Assembly (NCBI RefSeq): GCF_000425045.1
Contig: NZ_AULA01000017.1
Location: 1 to 48,311 of the forward strand
Direction: 5' to 3'
DNA length: 48,311 nt
DNA from: Acidaminococcus intestini DSM 21505
GTDB lineage: Bacteria; Bacillota; Negativicutes; Acidaminococcales; Acidaminococcaceae
A program made the translations under genes and the position numbers. The notes beneath the pieces were generated by a model. The model made no database searches, was not told the origin of the DNA, and saw only the letters and a list, made by a program, of their open reading frames with translations. Below, piece after piece: positions 1-8,309 of the stretch; within the stretch, counting starts at the first letter, position 1; the number at the start of each line of letters is the position of its first letter.

Positions 1-171
1 TCAGAAGGTGTGTGCCGCGAGTCGCAAAGCCGCAGGGCGGCCTTGTTTCCCGAAGGGCTCAAAGGGGAGAAATTCTTCCCTTAAGGCAGAAAATTGGAAT
101 GATGAAATGATCCTTCCGAAAAGCTGCTTCCCAAAGAAACCTGTTTTTCCATTTTGTTGTGGAATTTTTTT
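1..171. other. Leading stretch with no recognised gene
   Basis: I see no protein family in any frame. Open frames on both strands are short and low-complexity. The intrinsic terminator that follows suggests this is the 3' region of a plus-strand transcript whose gene lies mostly or wholly before the window. Confidence 0.4.
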
Positions 172-201
172 GCCGTGTTTCTTTGGGAACACGGCTTTTT
201 T
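172..201 (+). terminator. Intrinsic terminator of an upstream transcript
   Basis: Perfect 8-bp stem GCCGTGTT/AACACGGC (172-179 and 188-195) with an 8-base loop, followed directly by six T. It separates whatever lies upstream from the panC operon. Confidence 0.75.
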
Positions 202-312
202 GTATGCTGCTTCCTATTTTTCGCATTGTCCGCCAGGATCTTGCTTATCATTTCATTTCCTTTTGAAACCTGTCCCCACACTCCACCAATCAGAAAGGAA
301 TGTGATTCATCT

Positions 313-1170
313 ATGTACGTCTGTCACACAACAAAGGAACTTAGAAATGAGGTCAGCCGCGTCAAGAAAGAAAGAAAATCCATTGGTCTTGTGACCACCA
401 TGGGCGCTCTTCATGAAGGACACGCTTCCCTCATCAAGGCAGCCCGGGCAGAAAACGATTTCGTCATCGTCACCGTCTTTGTCAATCCTACACAGTTTGG
501 ACCGACGGAAGACTACGCTGCATATCCCAGGACTTTGGAAAGTGACTGCAAGATGGCGGAACGCGAAGGCGCCGACCTCGTCTTTGCGCCAGCCCCGGGC
601 GAAATGTATCCCCACGAGGATATGACCTGGGTTGAGGTCACGGGTCCTATTACGAAGGTCCTTTGCGGAAGGACACGACCTATTCATTTTCGCGGCGTCG
701 CTACGGTCTGTGCCAAGTTCTTTAACCTCACCCAATGTGACCGCGCCTACTACGGCCTCAAAGACGCTCAGCAGACCCAGGTCCTGCAGCGCATGGTTGA
801 AGATCTCTTCATGAACGTCACCTTGCGCCTCATGCCCATTGTCCGCGAAAAAGACGGCCTTGCCAAAAGTTCCCGCAACGTCTACTTGAGCCCAGAAGAA
901 CATAAAGCCGCCCTTGTCCTTTCCCGCAGCCTCCGTCATGCAAAAGAAGCCTACGGAAAAGGCGAGCGGAGCAAGAAAGCCCTCGTTGACCTTGTGATGA
1001 AAGAAATCAAGGAAGAACCCATGAGCGACATCGACTACGTTGAAATGTATGGCATGCCCGGCCTCTTTGAAGTGGAAGAAACGCTCCATACGCCCGTCCT
1101 CCTTGCGGTTGCCGTCCGCTTTGGCACAACGCGCCTCATTGATAACGTCATTTTGGGGGTGGAAGCATGA
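313..1170 (+). CDS. panC: Pantothenate synthetase (pantoate--beta-alanine ligase)
   Basis: Joins pantoate and beta-alanine with ATP to make pantothenate, the last step of vitamin B5 synthesis, in the cytoplasm. The 285-residue product has the usual PanC length. It shows the nucleotide-binding signature [10 protein letters not shown] at residues 28-37, the FVNPTQFGP segment shortly after, and [12 protein letters not shown] near residue 185, the KMSKS-like loop. The open frame extends 53 codons further upstream, but that part is not PanC-like and crosses a terminator. The ATG at 313 lies 12 bases after AGAAAGGAA, so I place the start there. The last codon overlaps the panD start (ATGA), so the two are translationally coupled. 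panB and panE are not in this window. Confidence 0.96.
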   Translation: MYVCHTTKELRNEVSRVKKERKSIGLVTTMGALHEGHASLIKAARAENDFVIVTVFVNPTQFGPTEDYAAYPRTLESDCKMAEREGADLVFAPAPGEMYPHEDMTWVEVTGPITKVLCGRTRPIHFRGVATVCAKFFNLTQCDRAYYGLKDAQQTQVLQRMVEDLFMNVTLRLMPIVREKDGLAKSSRNVYLSPEEHKAALVLSRSLRHAKEAYGKGERSKKALVDLVMKEIKEEPMSDIDYVEMYGMPGLFEVEETLHTPVLLAVAVRFGTTRLIDNVILGVEA

Positions 1171-1553
1171 TCTACACCATGATGCACGGAAAGCTCCATC
1201 GCGCCACCATTACAGAAGCAAACCTGAACTACATGGGAAGCATCACCATCGATGCCGACCTGCTTGACGCCGCAGGCATCCTTCCCGGCGAACGCGTCCA
1301 GATCTGCAACAATAATAACGGCGCCCGCATTGAAACCTATACCATTGCGGGAAAACGCGGCAGCGGTGTTGTTTGCCTTAATGGTGCAGCCGCCCGTTAC
1401 GCCCAGATAGGAGACATTGTCATCATCATCGCCTATACCCAAATGGACGAAAAAGAAGCCCGCTCCTTTACGCCCAAGGTCGTCATGCTCGGCGAAGGAA
1501 ATCAGCCGCTAAAAAGCCGCGGGACGGAAAAAGAACGGGAGGTGGCAGACTGA
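1167..1553 (+). CDS. panD: Aspartate 1-decarboxylase precursor
   Basis: Decarboxylates L-aspartate to beta-alanine, the second substrate of PanC. The enzyme is made as a proenzyme that cleaves itself between Gly24 and Ser25 to create a pyruvoyl cofactor. The cleavage motif YMGS is at residues 22-25, Lys9 and Tyr22 are present, and the N-terminus [11 protein letters not shown] is characteristic. Length is 128 residues, normal for the family. It overlaps panC by four bases and its stop overlaps the next start by one base (TGATG), so panC-panD-carrier is one transcript. Confidence 0.97.
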   Translation: MIYTMMHGKLHRATITEANLNYMGSITIDADLLDAAGILPGERVQICNNNNGARIETYTIAGKRGSGVVCLNGAAARYAQIGDIVIIIAYTQMDEKEARSFTPKVVMLGEGNQPLKSRGTEKEREVAD

Positions 1554-2524
1554 TGCTCGATAAGCTCATCCGTTGGTCCACACGCTACATGGCCGTCGGC
1601 GTCATGATTGCAGGTTTTTTAGGGATTCTCTTCCCAGCGGCCATGAAACCCTACGCCCGCTTTATCCCCACCCTTTTGGGAATCATCATGTTTGGCATGG
1701 GCATGAGCCTTAAGGCCGAAGACTTTCGAAATGTCTTTCGGGATCCACGCTCTGTTGCCGTCGGGGCCATCCTGCAGTTTACCATCATGCCCCTTTTGGC
1801 CTATGTCCTTGTTACGCTCTTGGCCCTGCCTCCTGAAATTGCCATTGGTGTCGTCCTTGTGGGCTGCTGCCCTGGTGGGACTGCGTCGAACGTCATCTCC
1901 TTCATCGCTCATGCCGATGTAGCCCTTTCTGTATCCATGACCATGGTAAACACTATACTGGCCCCTTTCATCACGCCCCTTCTCATCTACCTGATTGCTG
2001 GGACGTGGATTGAAATCAGCCTTTCTTCCATGATGCTTTCCATCGTCAAGATGGTGCTCCTCCCCCTCATTTTGGGCCTTGCGAGCAACTATTTCTTTCC
2101 CCGCACTGTATCCCGTTTTTCCCGCTTCATGCCCATGTTCTCTTCCTTTGTCATTATGGTGACGGTTCTTTGCGTCGTCTCCCTTTCAGGAAGGACCATT
2201 TTGGACCACGGCCTTGTGATCCTCGTTGCCGTCATTTTGCATAACCTTGGCGGCATGGCCTTGGGCCACCTTGCAGCACGCCGCTTTGGCATGACGCCGC
2301 AAAAAGTGCGTGCCATGACCATCGAAGTAGGCATGCAGAATTCCGGTCTCGCCTCAGCCCTTGCCCTCATGTACTTTACGGCAGCTGGCGGCATTGCCGG
2401 CGCCATCTTCTCCGTGTGGCATAACGTATCCGGGTCCCTCTACGCCTCCTACTGCGTCGGAAAGGACGAGGAAATGGAAGAAAGAGAAGAGACAGTCCCT
2501 CTCCATGTAAAATCCCGCTCCTAA
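1553..2524 (+). CDS. BASS-family (bile acid:sodium symporter fold) membrane carrier, PanS-like by context
   Basis: A 323-residue polytopic inner-membrane protein with about nine to ten hydrophobic segments. It has the BASS features LGIIMFGMGMSL near residue 45, the GCCPGGTASNVISFIA crossover motif near residue 105, and EVGMQNSGLASALA near residue 260, the second sodium-site crossover. Members of this family carry bile acids, pyruvate, or, in the case of Salmonella PanS, ketopantoate. Its place as third gene after panC-panD, with overlapping stop and start and a GGGAGGTGG site just upstream, makes a pantothenate precursor (ketopantoate or pantoate) the best guess. That substrate is inferred from position only. 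The C-terminal 25 residues are highly charged. Confidence 0.85.
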   Translation: MLDKLIRWSTRYMAVGVMIAGFLGILFPAAMKPYARFIPTLLGIIMFGMGMSLKAEDFRNVFRDPRSVAVGAILQFTIMPLLAYVLVTLLALPPEIAIGVVLVGCCPGGTASNVISFIAHADVALSVSMTMVNTILAPFITPLLIYLIAGTWIEISLSSMMLSIVKMVLLPLILGLASNYFFPRTVSRFSRFMPMFSSFVIMVTVLCVVSLSGRTILDHGLVILVAVILHNLGGMALGHLAARRFGMTPQKVRAMTIEVGMQNSGLASALALMYFTAAGGIAGAIFSVWHNVSGSLYASYCVGKDEEMEEREETVPLHVKSRS

Positions 2525-2552
2525 TTCCTAGGAAATCAGCTTCATCATAGAC

Positions 2553-2598
2553 AAAAGCCCCTCTAAAACGCATGACCTGCGCTTTGGAGGGGCTTTTT
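2553..2598. terminator. Bidirectional terminator between panS-like gene and hydroxyacyl-CoA dehydrogenase
   Basis: Stem of AAAAGCCCCTC (from 2553) against GAGGGGCTTTTT (to 2598), extended by a wobble pair and further A/T pairs. The A-tract on one side and T-tract on the other let it stop both converging transcripts; the two genes end 28 and 17 bases away. Confidence 0.85.
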
Positions 2599-2615
2599 GA
2601 TAGGACTATGCTTTT

Positions 2616-3503
2616 TTATAAAGTTTTATAAAGGACGTTGAAGACTTTCAAGAGTTTTTCGTTCCGTCTTTCGGTTGCTTCCTTATCTTTCCCATTCGAG
2701 TAGTCGTAGAAGCCTTTCTTGGTCTTCACACCCAGTTCACCCTTTTCATAATGTTCCTTTAAAAGAGTGGGGATCTCATGGCTGTCATCAAGGTCCTTCA
2801 TGAGGTAACTCGAGACATGGTAGAACGTGTCGATCCCGCCAAAATCCATGGTTTCGAGCGGTCCAATGCAGGCCCAGCGGAAAGCAAGTCCATATTTCAT
2901 AACAGCGTCAATATCTTCAGCAGAAACAACACCTTTTTTCACCAAAGACAGGGCTTCCCGCACGACAGCCAGCTGGATGCGGTTTGCAGCAAAACCCAGG
3001 ACATCCTTATTGACAATGACCGGTTTCTTTCCAATGGTGCGGGCAAGGTCCCGAACGGCCTCAGCCACGTCTTGGCAGGTTTCGTCATTTTTAATGATTT
3101 CAATAAGGAGAATAAGCGTCGGCGGATTGAACCAGTGCATCCCTAAAAAGCGTTCCCTGTGCGTCACAAATTGGGCCAGGGCATTGATGGAAAGACCTGA
3201 TGTATTTGTCGCAAGGATCATGTCCGCATCGGCCATCTTGCAGAAAGATTCATAGAACCCCTCTTTAATGGCCATGTCTTCCGTCACGTTTTCAATGACA
3301 ATATCGAGATGGGCGATGTCCTCCAGATTGGTCGTATAGTGGATCTTGTCGCGGCTCGTTTCACTGATGAGGGTCTTTGCACGCTCAAGCGTAGGCTTTC
3401 TATGGTTCCAAAGGGTCACATCAAAACCATAGGAAGCAAAGATATCCGCCATGGAATAGCCCATCGTACCAGCGCCGGCAATGCCGATTCGTTTGATCTC
3501 CAT
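2616..3503 (-). CDS. 3-hydroxyacyl-CoA dehydrogenase family protein
   Basis: NAD-dependent oxidoreductase of the 3-hydroxyacyl-CoA / 3-hydroxybutyryl-CoA dehydrogenase family, 295 residues. The Rossmann loop GAGTMG is at residues 10-15. MHWFNPP carries the catalytic His, with a conserved Asn in FAANRIQ. The C-terminal stretch GLAFRWACIGPLETMDFGG is typical of the group that also contains lambda-crystallin-like enzymes. The exact acyl substrate cannot be read; in amino-acid fermenters such enzymes serve the crotonyl-CoA/butyrate route. An eight-codon longer frame exists, but AGGAG lies 8 bases before the ATG at 3503, so that start is preferred. A -10-like TATGAT lies at 3539-3544 on the minus strand. 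The gene is monocistronic. Confidence 0.88.
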   Translation of the reverse strand: MEIKRIGIAGAGTMGYSMADIFASYGFDVTLWNHRKPTLERAKTLISETSRDKIHYTTNLEDIAHLDIVIENVTEDMAIKEGFYESFCKMADADMILATNTSGLSINALAQFVTHRERFLGMHWFNPPTLILLIEIIKNDETCQDVAEAVRDLARTIGKKPVIVNKDVLGFAANRIQLAVVREALSLVKKGVVSAEDIDAVMKYGLAFRWACIGPLETMDFGGIDTFYHVSSYLMKDLDDSHEIPTLLKEHYEKGELGVKTKKGFYDYSNGKDKEATERRNEKLLKVFNVLYKTL

Positions 3504-3627
3504 AATCAAGGCTCCTTTCAAGATCATCTCTTAGGTCTATCATAGCACTTTTAAGAAAAAGGCGGTAGTGAGCCGTATCTTTTTAAAGGCCCTTTATCTG
3601 TCGGAGCCGGGCGGTACACCCAAAAAG

Positions 3628-3710
3628 CACCGCATGGATTCTATGTTCCATGCGGTGCCGCCTGAGCCCAAAGCAGGGCTTATTTTCAATTGGTGGAGAT
3701 GAGGGGAGTC
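3628..3710 (-). repeat. Displaced copy of tmRNA 3' end plus terminator (candidate attachment site, left)
   Basis: 83 bases that match 10960-11042 with differences only in the hairpin loop. It contains the last 20 bases of tmRNA including the CCA end, the small GC hairpin behind it and the 11-bp terminator stem CACCGCATGGA/TCCATGCGGTG, followed on the minus strand by a T-run (3622-3626). There is no rest of a tmRNA next to it. The 3' end of ssrA is a classic integration target, so a second 3' fragment in direct orientation is what an integrated element leaves behind. Confidence 0.75.
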
Positions 3711-3743
3711 TCTTAACAAAGTGGCTACGTTTCTAACTATTTA

Positions 3744-3788
3744 TGACTAAAATGATTTTGGTGCGCACTTAGTGCGCAATTTTAGTCA
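3744..3788. repeat. Nested palindrome at the end of the small basic-protein gene
   Basis: Outer arms TGACTAAAAT (3744-3753) and ATTTTAGTCA (3779-3788) are perfect complements. Inside sit TGCGCAC (3762-3768) and GTGCGCA (3772-3778) around a three-base loop. The left side carries eight extra bases (3754-3761). It overlaps the stop codon of the 3782-3991 gene. It may act as a transcription terminator in both directions or as a recombination/transposon end. Confidence 0.6.
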
Positions 3789-3991
3789 ATGCTGCTTTTT
3801 CCAAGCTTTTCTACTGCGACCTTGCAAGCTTTAATTTTCCCGGATTTTATAAGCTTGGCAAATCTGTAGATGAGATCCCATTCATCATCAAAAGCCCTGA
3901 CCTGATGCTGTTTTCTTGTTCCTTCTGGGCTAACAGAACCTTTAGGACGCCCAGCACCTGGGCGCATTCCCCCTCTTTTTGATTGAGTCAT
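3782..3991 (-). CDS. Small basic DNA-binding-like protein, function unknown
   Basis: A 69-residue basic protein. The N-terminus RGGMRPGAGRPKGS (residues 6-19) is an AT-hook-like stretch common in small proteins of phages and mobile elements. The second half, VRAFDDEWDLIYRFAKLIK, looks like a short strand plus helix as in ribbon-helix-helix proteins. It lies just inside the left tmRNA-derived repeat. I cannot assign a function; a role in the mobile segment is inferred from position. The ATG at 3991 follows an AGAAGAG sequence. Confidence 0.5.
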   Translation of the reverse strand: MTQSKRGGMRPGAGRPKGSVSPEGTRKQHQVRAFDDEWDLIYRFAKLIKSGKIKACKVAVEKLGKSSID

Positions 3992-4039
3992 AATTTAGCT
4001 CTTCTGATTTGTATTGCTCGTAAAACTACGTAAACAGCC

Positions 4040-4375
4040 GTGGGAATCTGCTACGCCATGAAGGGAGAAATGAATAAGCTATATGCGATAACAGACTACC
4101 AGAAGGCTGTCGAGAGGTGGAAACGATGGTTTAAGGCGGCCAAGGCGAGCGTGATACCGGCCTTGGTCCGGTTCGCCAAGCTAAAGGAAAAGCGAATCGA
4201 TGGTCTGGCAAATCACGCCAAATGCCCTATTAACACAAGCCGATTGGAAGGGTACAACATGATTAAGGTTGCCAAACGGAATGCATATGGGTACAAGAAC
4301 GACAGATACTTTTTTACCTTGATTCGGTACTTGTCTTTACCTGCGTATGATTTGGCATCCCCCAAAAATACGTGA
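4040..4375 (+). pseudogene. C-terminal fragment of an ISL3-family transposase
   Basis: About 110 residues that align by eye with the tail of ISL3 (IS204/IS1001) DDE transposases: ERWKRWFKAAKAS, then INTSRLEGYNMIKVAKRN carrying the EG-N-IK signature that contains the final catalytic Glu, then YGYKNDRYFFTLIRY. A full-length enzyme is roughly 400 residues and the catalytic N-terminal half is absent, so this is a remnant. The only start codon is a GTG at 4040, and I see no terminal inverted repeats. It sits inside the tmRNA-flanked segment. Confidence 0.75.
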
Positions 4376-4451
4376 AGAATCGTTTTAAAATGGATTTTTA
4401 GTAAAAAGATAGTTACTTTACCAAATCAGGAATTACAATGGACTATGGTCG

Positions 4452-5432
4452 TTATTCGATTTTGAGGATCATTTTTCCCTTTGCCAAACCATTAATGATT
4501 TCGTTATGTGCTTGAGCAGCATCCTTCAAGAGAAGCTGTTTTCCAACTTTTGCACGAACAGCGCCGCTTTGCATAAAAGCACGCAATGCAAACAGGCTTT
4601 CCCGATATTCATTGGCCGGAGCATTCCACAGAGCCATGCCTAGGATAGTAGATTCATTGGCCATGGCCAGGCGCGGATTGATTTCAATCGTGCCACGATT
4701 GCCTACGACTACGATACGGCCATATTTTGCAATCACCTTCAAATCGGTCTGCAGATTGACATTTGCCAGGAATTCAATAATGACGTCCGGGCCTTTCCCC
4801 TTGGTTAATTCCATCAATTCATCCTGATTGTCTGCTTTGAGGTGATAGATTGCATAATCAGCTCCAAAGGAACGGACGATGTCCAAGCCTTCAGGAGTCG
4901 TGCCTGTACCAATGACGATGGCACCTACAGCTTTTGCCATCTGAACAGCTAACGATCCTACACCGCCTTCAGCCCCATGGATCATTACAATTTCGCCGGC
5001 CTTGATGTGAGCACGATGGAACAAAGCGCGGTATGCAGCCATTGCCGGAATACCAAAGGATGCGCCTTCTTCAAAGGAAATGAAATCCGGCAGCTTGTGG
5101 ACCGAATCAGCATCGCAAACGACTTTCTGCGCATAGGTACCAGTATTGCGTTTTGCCAACAGAGCTGCAACGAAAACGCGGTCGCCGACTTTCACATGCG
5201 TGACACCTGCACCTACTTTTTCTATTACTCCAGCGCCGTCATAGCCGGGCGTATAAGGCAGTTCCGGTTTATAGAAATTATATGTGCCTGTACGGACATA
5301 GGTTTCATTTGGATTGACGCCGCAAAATGCAAGCTTAATCAGGACTTCGTTAGCTTCCGGTACCGGGTCAGGTACATCAACATATTTCAGTACTTCCGGT
5401 CCGCCGAATTCTTTCATTACGATAGCTTTCAT
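4452..5432 (-). CDS. NADPH:quinone oxidoreductase-like protein (zinc-independent MDR family)
   Basis: A 326-residue medium-chain dehydrogenase/reductase. The N-terminal GroES-like domain has MKAIVMKEFGGPEVL and GYDGAGVIEKVG near residues 62-75. The nucleotide-binding domain has HGAEGGVGSLAVQMAK near residue 145, the AxxGxxG NADPH loop of quinone reductases. Zinc-ligand cysteines of alcohol dehydrogenases are missing, as in QOR/zeta-crystallin. It probably reduces quinones or other alpha,beta-unsaturated carbonyls. It is the last gene of a minus-strand set PhzF-RidA-QOR, 39 bases after ridA, with AAAAAGGAAG ahead of the ATG. Base composition is visibly AT-richer than the flanking chromosome. 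Confidence 0.87.
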   Translation of the reverse strand: MKAIVMKEFGGPEVLKYVDVPDPVPEANEVLIKLAFCGVNPNETYVRTGTYNFYKPELPYTPGYDGAGVIEKVGAGVTHVKVGDRVFVAALLAKRNTGTYAQKVVCDADSVHKLPDFISFEEGASFGIPAMAAYRALFHRAHIKAGEIVMIHGAEGGVGSLAVQMAKAVGAIVIGTGTTPEGLDIVRSFGADYAIYHLKADNQDELMELTKGKGPDVIIEFLANVNLQTDLKVIAKYGRIVVVGNRGTIEINPRLAMANESTILGMALWNAPANEYRESLFALRAFMQSGAVRAKVGKQLLLKDAAQAHNEIINGLAKGKMILKIE

Positions 5433-5471
5433 GACAGGTTCTTCCTTTTTATACGGGTATTTAAAAGAATC

Positions 5472-5846
5472 TTATTTGATTTCAGCAATGGCTTCAATTT
5501 CACAGAGATAGCCAAGCGGCAACGCTACGACAGCCACGCAGGTGCGAGCCGGATGATGAGGGAAATACTTATTATATACTGTATTGAATTCATCAAAGTA
5601 TGCAATGTCTTTGAGAAAAACAGTGGTTTTCACGACATTTTTGCAGCTTGTGCCAGCCGCCTCAAGAATATTTTGGATATTTTTGCAAGCTTGTTCTGCC
5701 TGTTCCGTTACAGTATCACCGGCAGGTTGCGTACCACCAGGAAGCAGTCCGATCTGGCCTGCTGTAAATACGAGATTCCCCGTTACCATTGCCTGAGAAT
5801 ATGGTGCCTGCGGATCAGCGCCTTTATTTGTATAGATGCATTTCAT
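5472..5846 (-). CDS. ridA: RidA family enamine/imine deaminase
   Basis: A 124-residue RidA/YjgF/UK114 protein. These trimers hydrolyse reactive 2-aminoacrylate and related imines released by PLP enzymes. The hallmark PARTCVAV near residue 100 has the catalytic Arg, and CEIEAIAEI at the C-terminus supplies the conserved Glu. PQAPYSQA near residue 12 is also typical. GAGGAGG precedes the ATG. It lies 48 bases downstream of phzF and 39 bases upstream of the quinone reductase, so probably in one operon. Pairing with a PLP-domain regulator and PhzF suggests handling of amino-acid-derived imines or enamines. Confidence 0.93.
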   Translation of the reverse strand: MKCIYTNKGADPQAPYSQAMVTGNLVFTAGQIGLLPGGTQPAGDTVTEQAEQACKNIQNILEAAGTSCKNVVKTTVFLKDIAYFDEFNTVYNKYFPHHPARTCVAVVALPLGYLCEIEAIAEIK

Positions 5847-5894
5847 AATAGATAGCCTCCTCTGGATATGTTAGATATCGTACAAAATACTTGA

Positions 5895-6680
5895 TTAATG
5901 GATATTTAATTCGGCCGTGCTATAGAGCGTTACATGGCCGCTAATCTTAACTACATTACCTCCGTCACGGCAGTAAATCGTACCGGTGCGAGGCGACAGC
6001 TGATGATTGATTATCTCTTTTTTACCGAGACGCTGAGACCAGAGCGGAATCAACGAGCAGTTAGCAGAACCACAAACCGGATCTTCCGGAATACCGATAT
6101 TGGGGAAGAAAGTGCGGCTGACAAATTCACTGTCACTAGCTTGAGCCGTGATGAGGACACCTAGCTTATCGGTCATATGGGCAATAGCCTGATAATCGGG
6201 CTGGAAATTTTGGACCGTATCTGTATCTTTCGCTAAAATGATGAGATCGCGTGTCTGCCAAGCAGCTTCCGGTTTGAAGCCAAGGGCATCTTCCATTTCT
6301 TTGGTCACTGCAACTTTTTGGGGATGCCAGGATGGGAATTCAATTTCATACAATCCGCCTTCGCGAACGGTAATGACAATATCATCTTGATTGGCACGCA
6401 GATGGAATTCTTTCTTACCCGGTTCCACAAAATTTGCGAGGACAAACCCTGTACCCAATGTAGCATGGCCACACAAATCTACTTCTGATGTAGGTGTGAA
6501 AAAGCGGACACGATAAATGCCATCTACTTTATGCTTTACAAAAGCCGTTTCAGAAAGTCTATTTTCTGCAGCGATATTCGTCATGGTTTCATCTGTAGGG
6601 AATTCATCTACCAGGCAAACCCCTGCCGGATTACCTTTGAATAATTCTTCAGTAAACGCATCAACAACGTAGTACTTCAT
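5895..6680 (-). CDS. PhzF family isomerase/epimerase (island copy)
   Basis: A 261-residue diaminopimelate-epimerase-fold protein of the PhzF family. The signature MKYYVVDAFTEELFKGNPAGV opens the protein in part; ENRLSETAFV carries the catalytic Glu near residue 45, DLCGHATLG follows, and EDPVCGSANCSLIPLW is near residue 210. Members isomerise small cyclic or amino-acid-like metabolites and most are uncharacterised. A longer frame begins 30 codons earlier, but AGGAGG sits next to the ATGs at 6686 and 6680; I chose 6680 because the paralogue at 17202-17990 starts the same way. First gene of the phzF-ridA-QOR set. Confidence 0.9.
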   Translation of the reverse strand: MKYYVVDAFTEELFKGNPAGVCLVDEFPTDETMTNIAAENRLSETAFVKHKVDGIYRVRFFTPTSEVDLCGHATLGTGFVLANFVEPGKKEFHLRANQDDIVITVREGGLYEIEFPSWHPQKVAVTKEMEDALGFKPEAAWQTRDLIILAKDTDTVQNFQPDYQAIAHMTDKLGVLITAQASDSEFVSRTFFPNIGIPEDPVCGSANCSLIPLWSQRLGKKEIINHQLSPRTGTIYCRDGGNVVKISGHVTLYSTAELNIH

Positions 6681-6710
6681 ATTCATCAATCCTCCTTCTA
6701 CTTCGTTTGT

Positions 6711-6724
6711 TTCCCGATTGGGAA
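6711..6724. promoter_or_regulatory. Inverted repeat in the phzF leader
   Basis: TTCCC-GATT-GGGAA, perfect 5-bp arms, between the phzF promoter and its ribosome-binding site. It could be a regulator site or a small leader hairpin. Confidence 0.35.
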
Positions 6725-6745
6725 CCTGTTTATTTGATTTATTCA

Positions 6746-6774
6746 AGTATACTAGAGAGTCAATATTCATTCAA
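6746..6774 (-). promoter_or_regulatory. Promoter of the phzF-ridA-QOR operon
   Basis: Minus-strand -35 TTGAAT (6774-6769), 17-base spacer, -10 TATACT (6751-6746). It lies downstream of the mocR stop, so phzF need not depend on the mocR transcript. Confidence 0.65.
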
Positions 6775-6834
6775 TATTAAAATTGTGTGCAGTACGATTT
6801 AATAAATATATTTCAATTGATTTTTGCTTTTTCA

Positions 6835-8208
6835 TCATAATAGTTGACGCAGAATTTTCAGGCCTTCTCGTAACTCATCATACGTAGAAGGTACACAAAT
6901 ACCCAGTCTAGCCGCATGGACAGGCATATCTTTACCGACAGCAAATCGTTGTGAGCCATAGACATAGACGCCATGTTCCAAAGCAAGGTGCTCAAATTGC
7001 TCTCCGGACATATCTTCTGATAAAATCAACCAGCGATGGAGACATTCTTCCGTGCCACGCACATCATAGCCTTTTAAAATTTCATCAACAATCCCGTTGC
7101 GAATTTTCAACCCCTGGCGCCGTCGTTCAAGCAAGCCTTCAAATTTTTCTGAAACGATCATGCGCGATGCCAATTCCATTAATAACGCAGATGGAGATAA
7201 TTGAATCGCATATAAGGCGTTGCGCAAATTCTTAAAATATTTTTTAGGAGCCTTAATATAGGCTAAACGTAAAGCTGGAATCAGCGTTTTGGATAAACTG
7301 GCAAGAAAGATGGTTTGTTCCGGAGCCATATTGGCAATAGACTGATGAATGTGTGGAGAAAGCAGACAGTTAATGCCATCTTCTATTACCAGAAGATCCA
7401 GATCTCTGGCCAGGCGTGCAATCATTTTTCGGCAGGATAGTGGCATACTATGGGTCGTTGGATTCTGATAATCCGGCATGACATACAGACCGGTGATACC
7501 TTCATTGTGGTAGGCGTACTGAATTGCTTCAGCCGTAAATTCATTATTTTCCTGCCGAATAGGAACGAGATGAATGCCAATAAGCTTGGCAGCACTTTTT
7601 AGCCCTGGATACACAGTAGGTGCTGTACCAATACGATCACCAGGCCTGAAAAGCCCCGCTAGTACAGCATACGTTGCATTTTGGCCGCCGCTGGCGAAAA
7701 GGACATGATCAGCATCAGTATGGCATCCTGCCCGATCAAGTAATTTCACGGCCGCCTCTTTATGAAACAACATAGCAGAGTGATTATATTGCAACAGTCG
7801 TCCAAAATCATCTTCTTGTATCATTTTCTCCAAGAGCGTCACGACTTCATCCTGAGGAATTGTTTCCGGTGTAAGAGAACCCATATCTATCAGATAAGGC
7901 TTTTTTTTTGCAGGTGTATCGAAAATATTAGTCACCACATCGTACGCTACATACGTGCCACTTCCAACAGTACTAGTAAGCAGGCCTTTATTGGAGCAGA
8001 GTTTAAAAGCTCGTACTACTGTACTGACATTAATATCTAAAAAATCAGCTAATTCACGTTGTGGCGGCAGTTTAGTTCCTGGCAGCAAAACACCAGTAGC
8101 AATATCATTTTCAAGTTGTCTGGCTAACGAAATATACAATGGTTGATTGGTGCGGTTCAGTTGAGGCTTCCAGGACATATAATAGTTATCAAACGAATTA
8201 ATGGACAT
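6835..8208 (-). CDS. MocR/PdxR-type transcriptional regulator (GntR domain fused to aminotransferase fold)
   Basis: A 457-residue regulator. Residues about 20-90 form a GntR winged helix (PLYISLARQLENDIATG, then LPPQRELADFLDINVSTVVRAF). The rest is a class I aminotransferase fold that binds PLP as an effector sensor. MPDYQNPTTHSM and the probable PLP-lysine motif SLSKTLIPALRLAYIKAP are visible. The frame is open 31 codons further, but AAGGGGA before the ATG at 8208 fits better. It lies between the phzF operon and a divergent flavin reductase gene and is the obvious regulator of both. A perfect inverted repeat lies just after its own -10 box, which suggests autoregulation. Confidence 0.92.
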   Translation of the reverse strand: MSINSFDNYYMSWKPQLNRTNQPLYISLARQLENDIATGVLLPGTKLPPQRELADFLDINVSTVVRAFKLCSNKGLLTSTVGSGTYVAYDVVTNIFDTPAKKKPYLIDMGSLTPETIPQDEVVTLLEKMIQEDDFGRLLQYNHSAMLFHKEAAVKLLDRAGCHTDADHVLFASGGQNATYAVLAGLFRPGDRIGTAPTVYPGLKSAAKLIGIHLVPIRQENNEFTAEAIQYAYHNEGITGLYVMPDYQNPTTHSMPLSCRKMIARLARDLDLLVIEDGINCLLSPHIHQSIANMAPEQTIFLASLSKTLIPALRLAYIKAPKKYFKNLRNALYAIQLSPSALLMELASRMIVSEKFEGLLERRRQGLKIRNGIVDEILKGYDVRGTEECLHRWLILSEDMSGEQFEHLALEHGVYVYGSQRFAVGKDMPVHAARLGICVPSTYDELREGLKILRQLL

Positions 8209-8257
8209 AGGTATCGGTCCCCTTTCTGTCTGTTTTTTAACGTAAATAGTGAGTAAA

Positions 8258-8271
8258 GTAAATCCATTTAC
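8258..8271. promoter_or_regulatory. Candidate MocR operator
   Basis: GTAAAT-CC-ATTTAC, perfect 6-bp arms, placed immediately downstream of the mocR -10 box. The position would block mocR transcription when occupied. Confidence 0.5.
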
Positions 8272-8301
8272 ATTATATACGCGTAATTGTTTTACATACA
8301 A
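8272..8301 (-). promoter_or_regulatory. mocR promoter
   Basis: Minus strand -35 TTGTAT (8301-8296), 18-base spacer, -10 TATAAT (8277-8272). Confidence 0.6.
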
Positions 8302-8309
8302 TTTTATAA

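Noticed and set aside
307-1089. 260-codon open frame on the minus strand
   Set aside because: It lies wholly antisense to panC, has no ribosome-binding site or family features, and arises from codon bias.
3600-3627. Bases beyond the left tmRNA repeat (minus strand GTGTACCGCCCGGC) resemble the intron start GTGCGCCCGGC
   Set aside because: The likeness ends after about a dozen bases and has a three-base gap. It could be a fossil intron scar but is too short to claim.
4977-5855. 292-codon plus-strand frame rich in Phe, Ile and Cys
   Set aside because: Antisense to the quinone reductase and ridA, both certain. Composition is that of a shadow frame.
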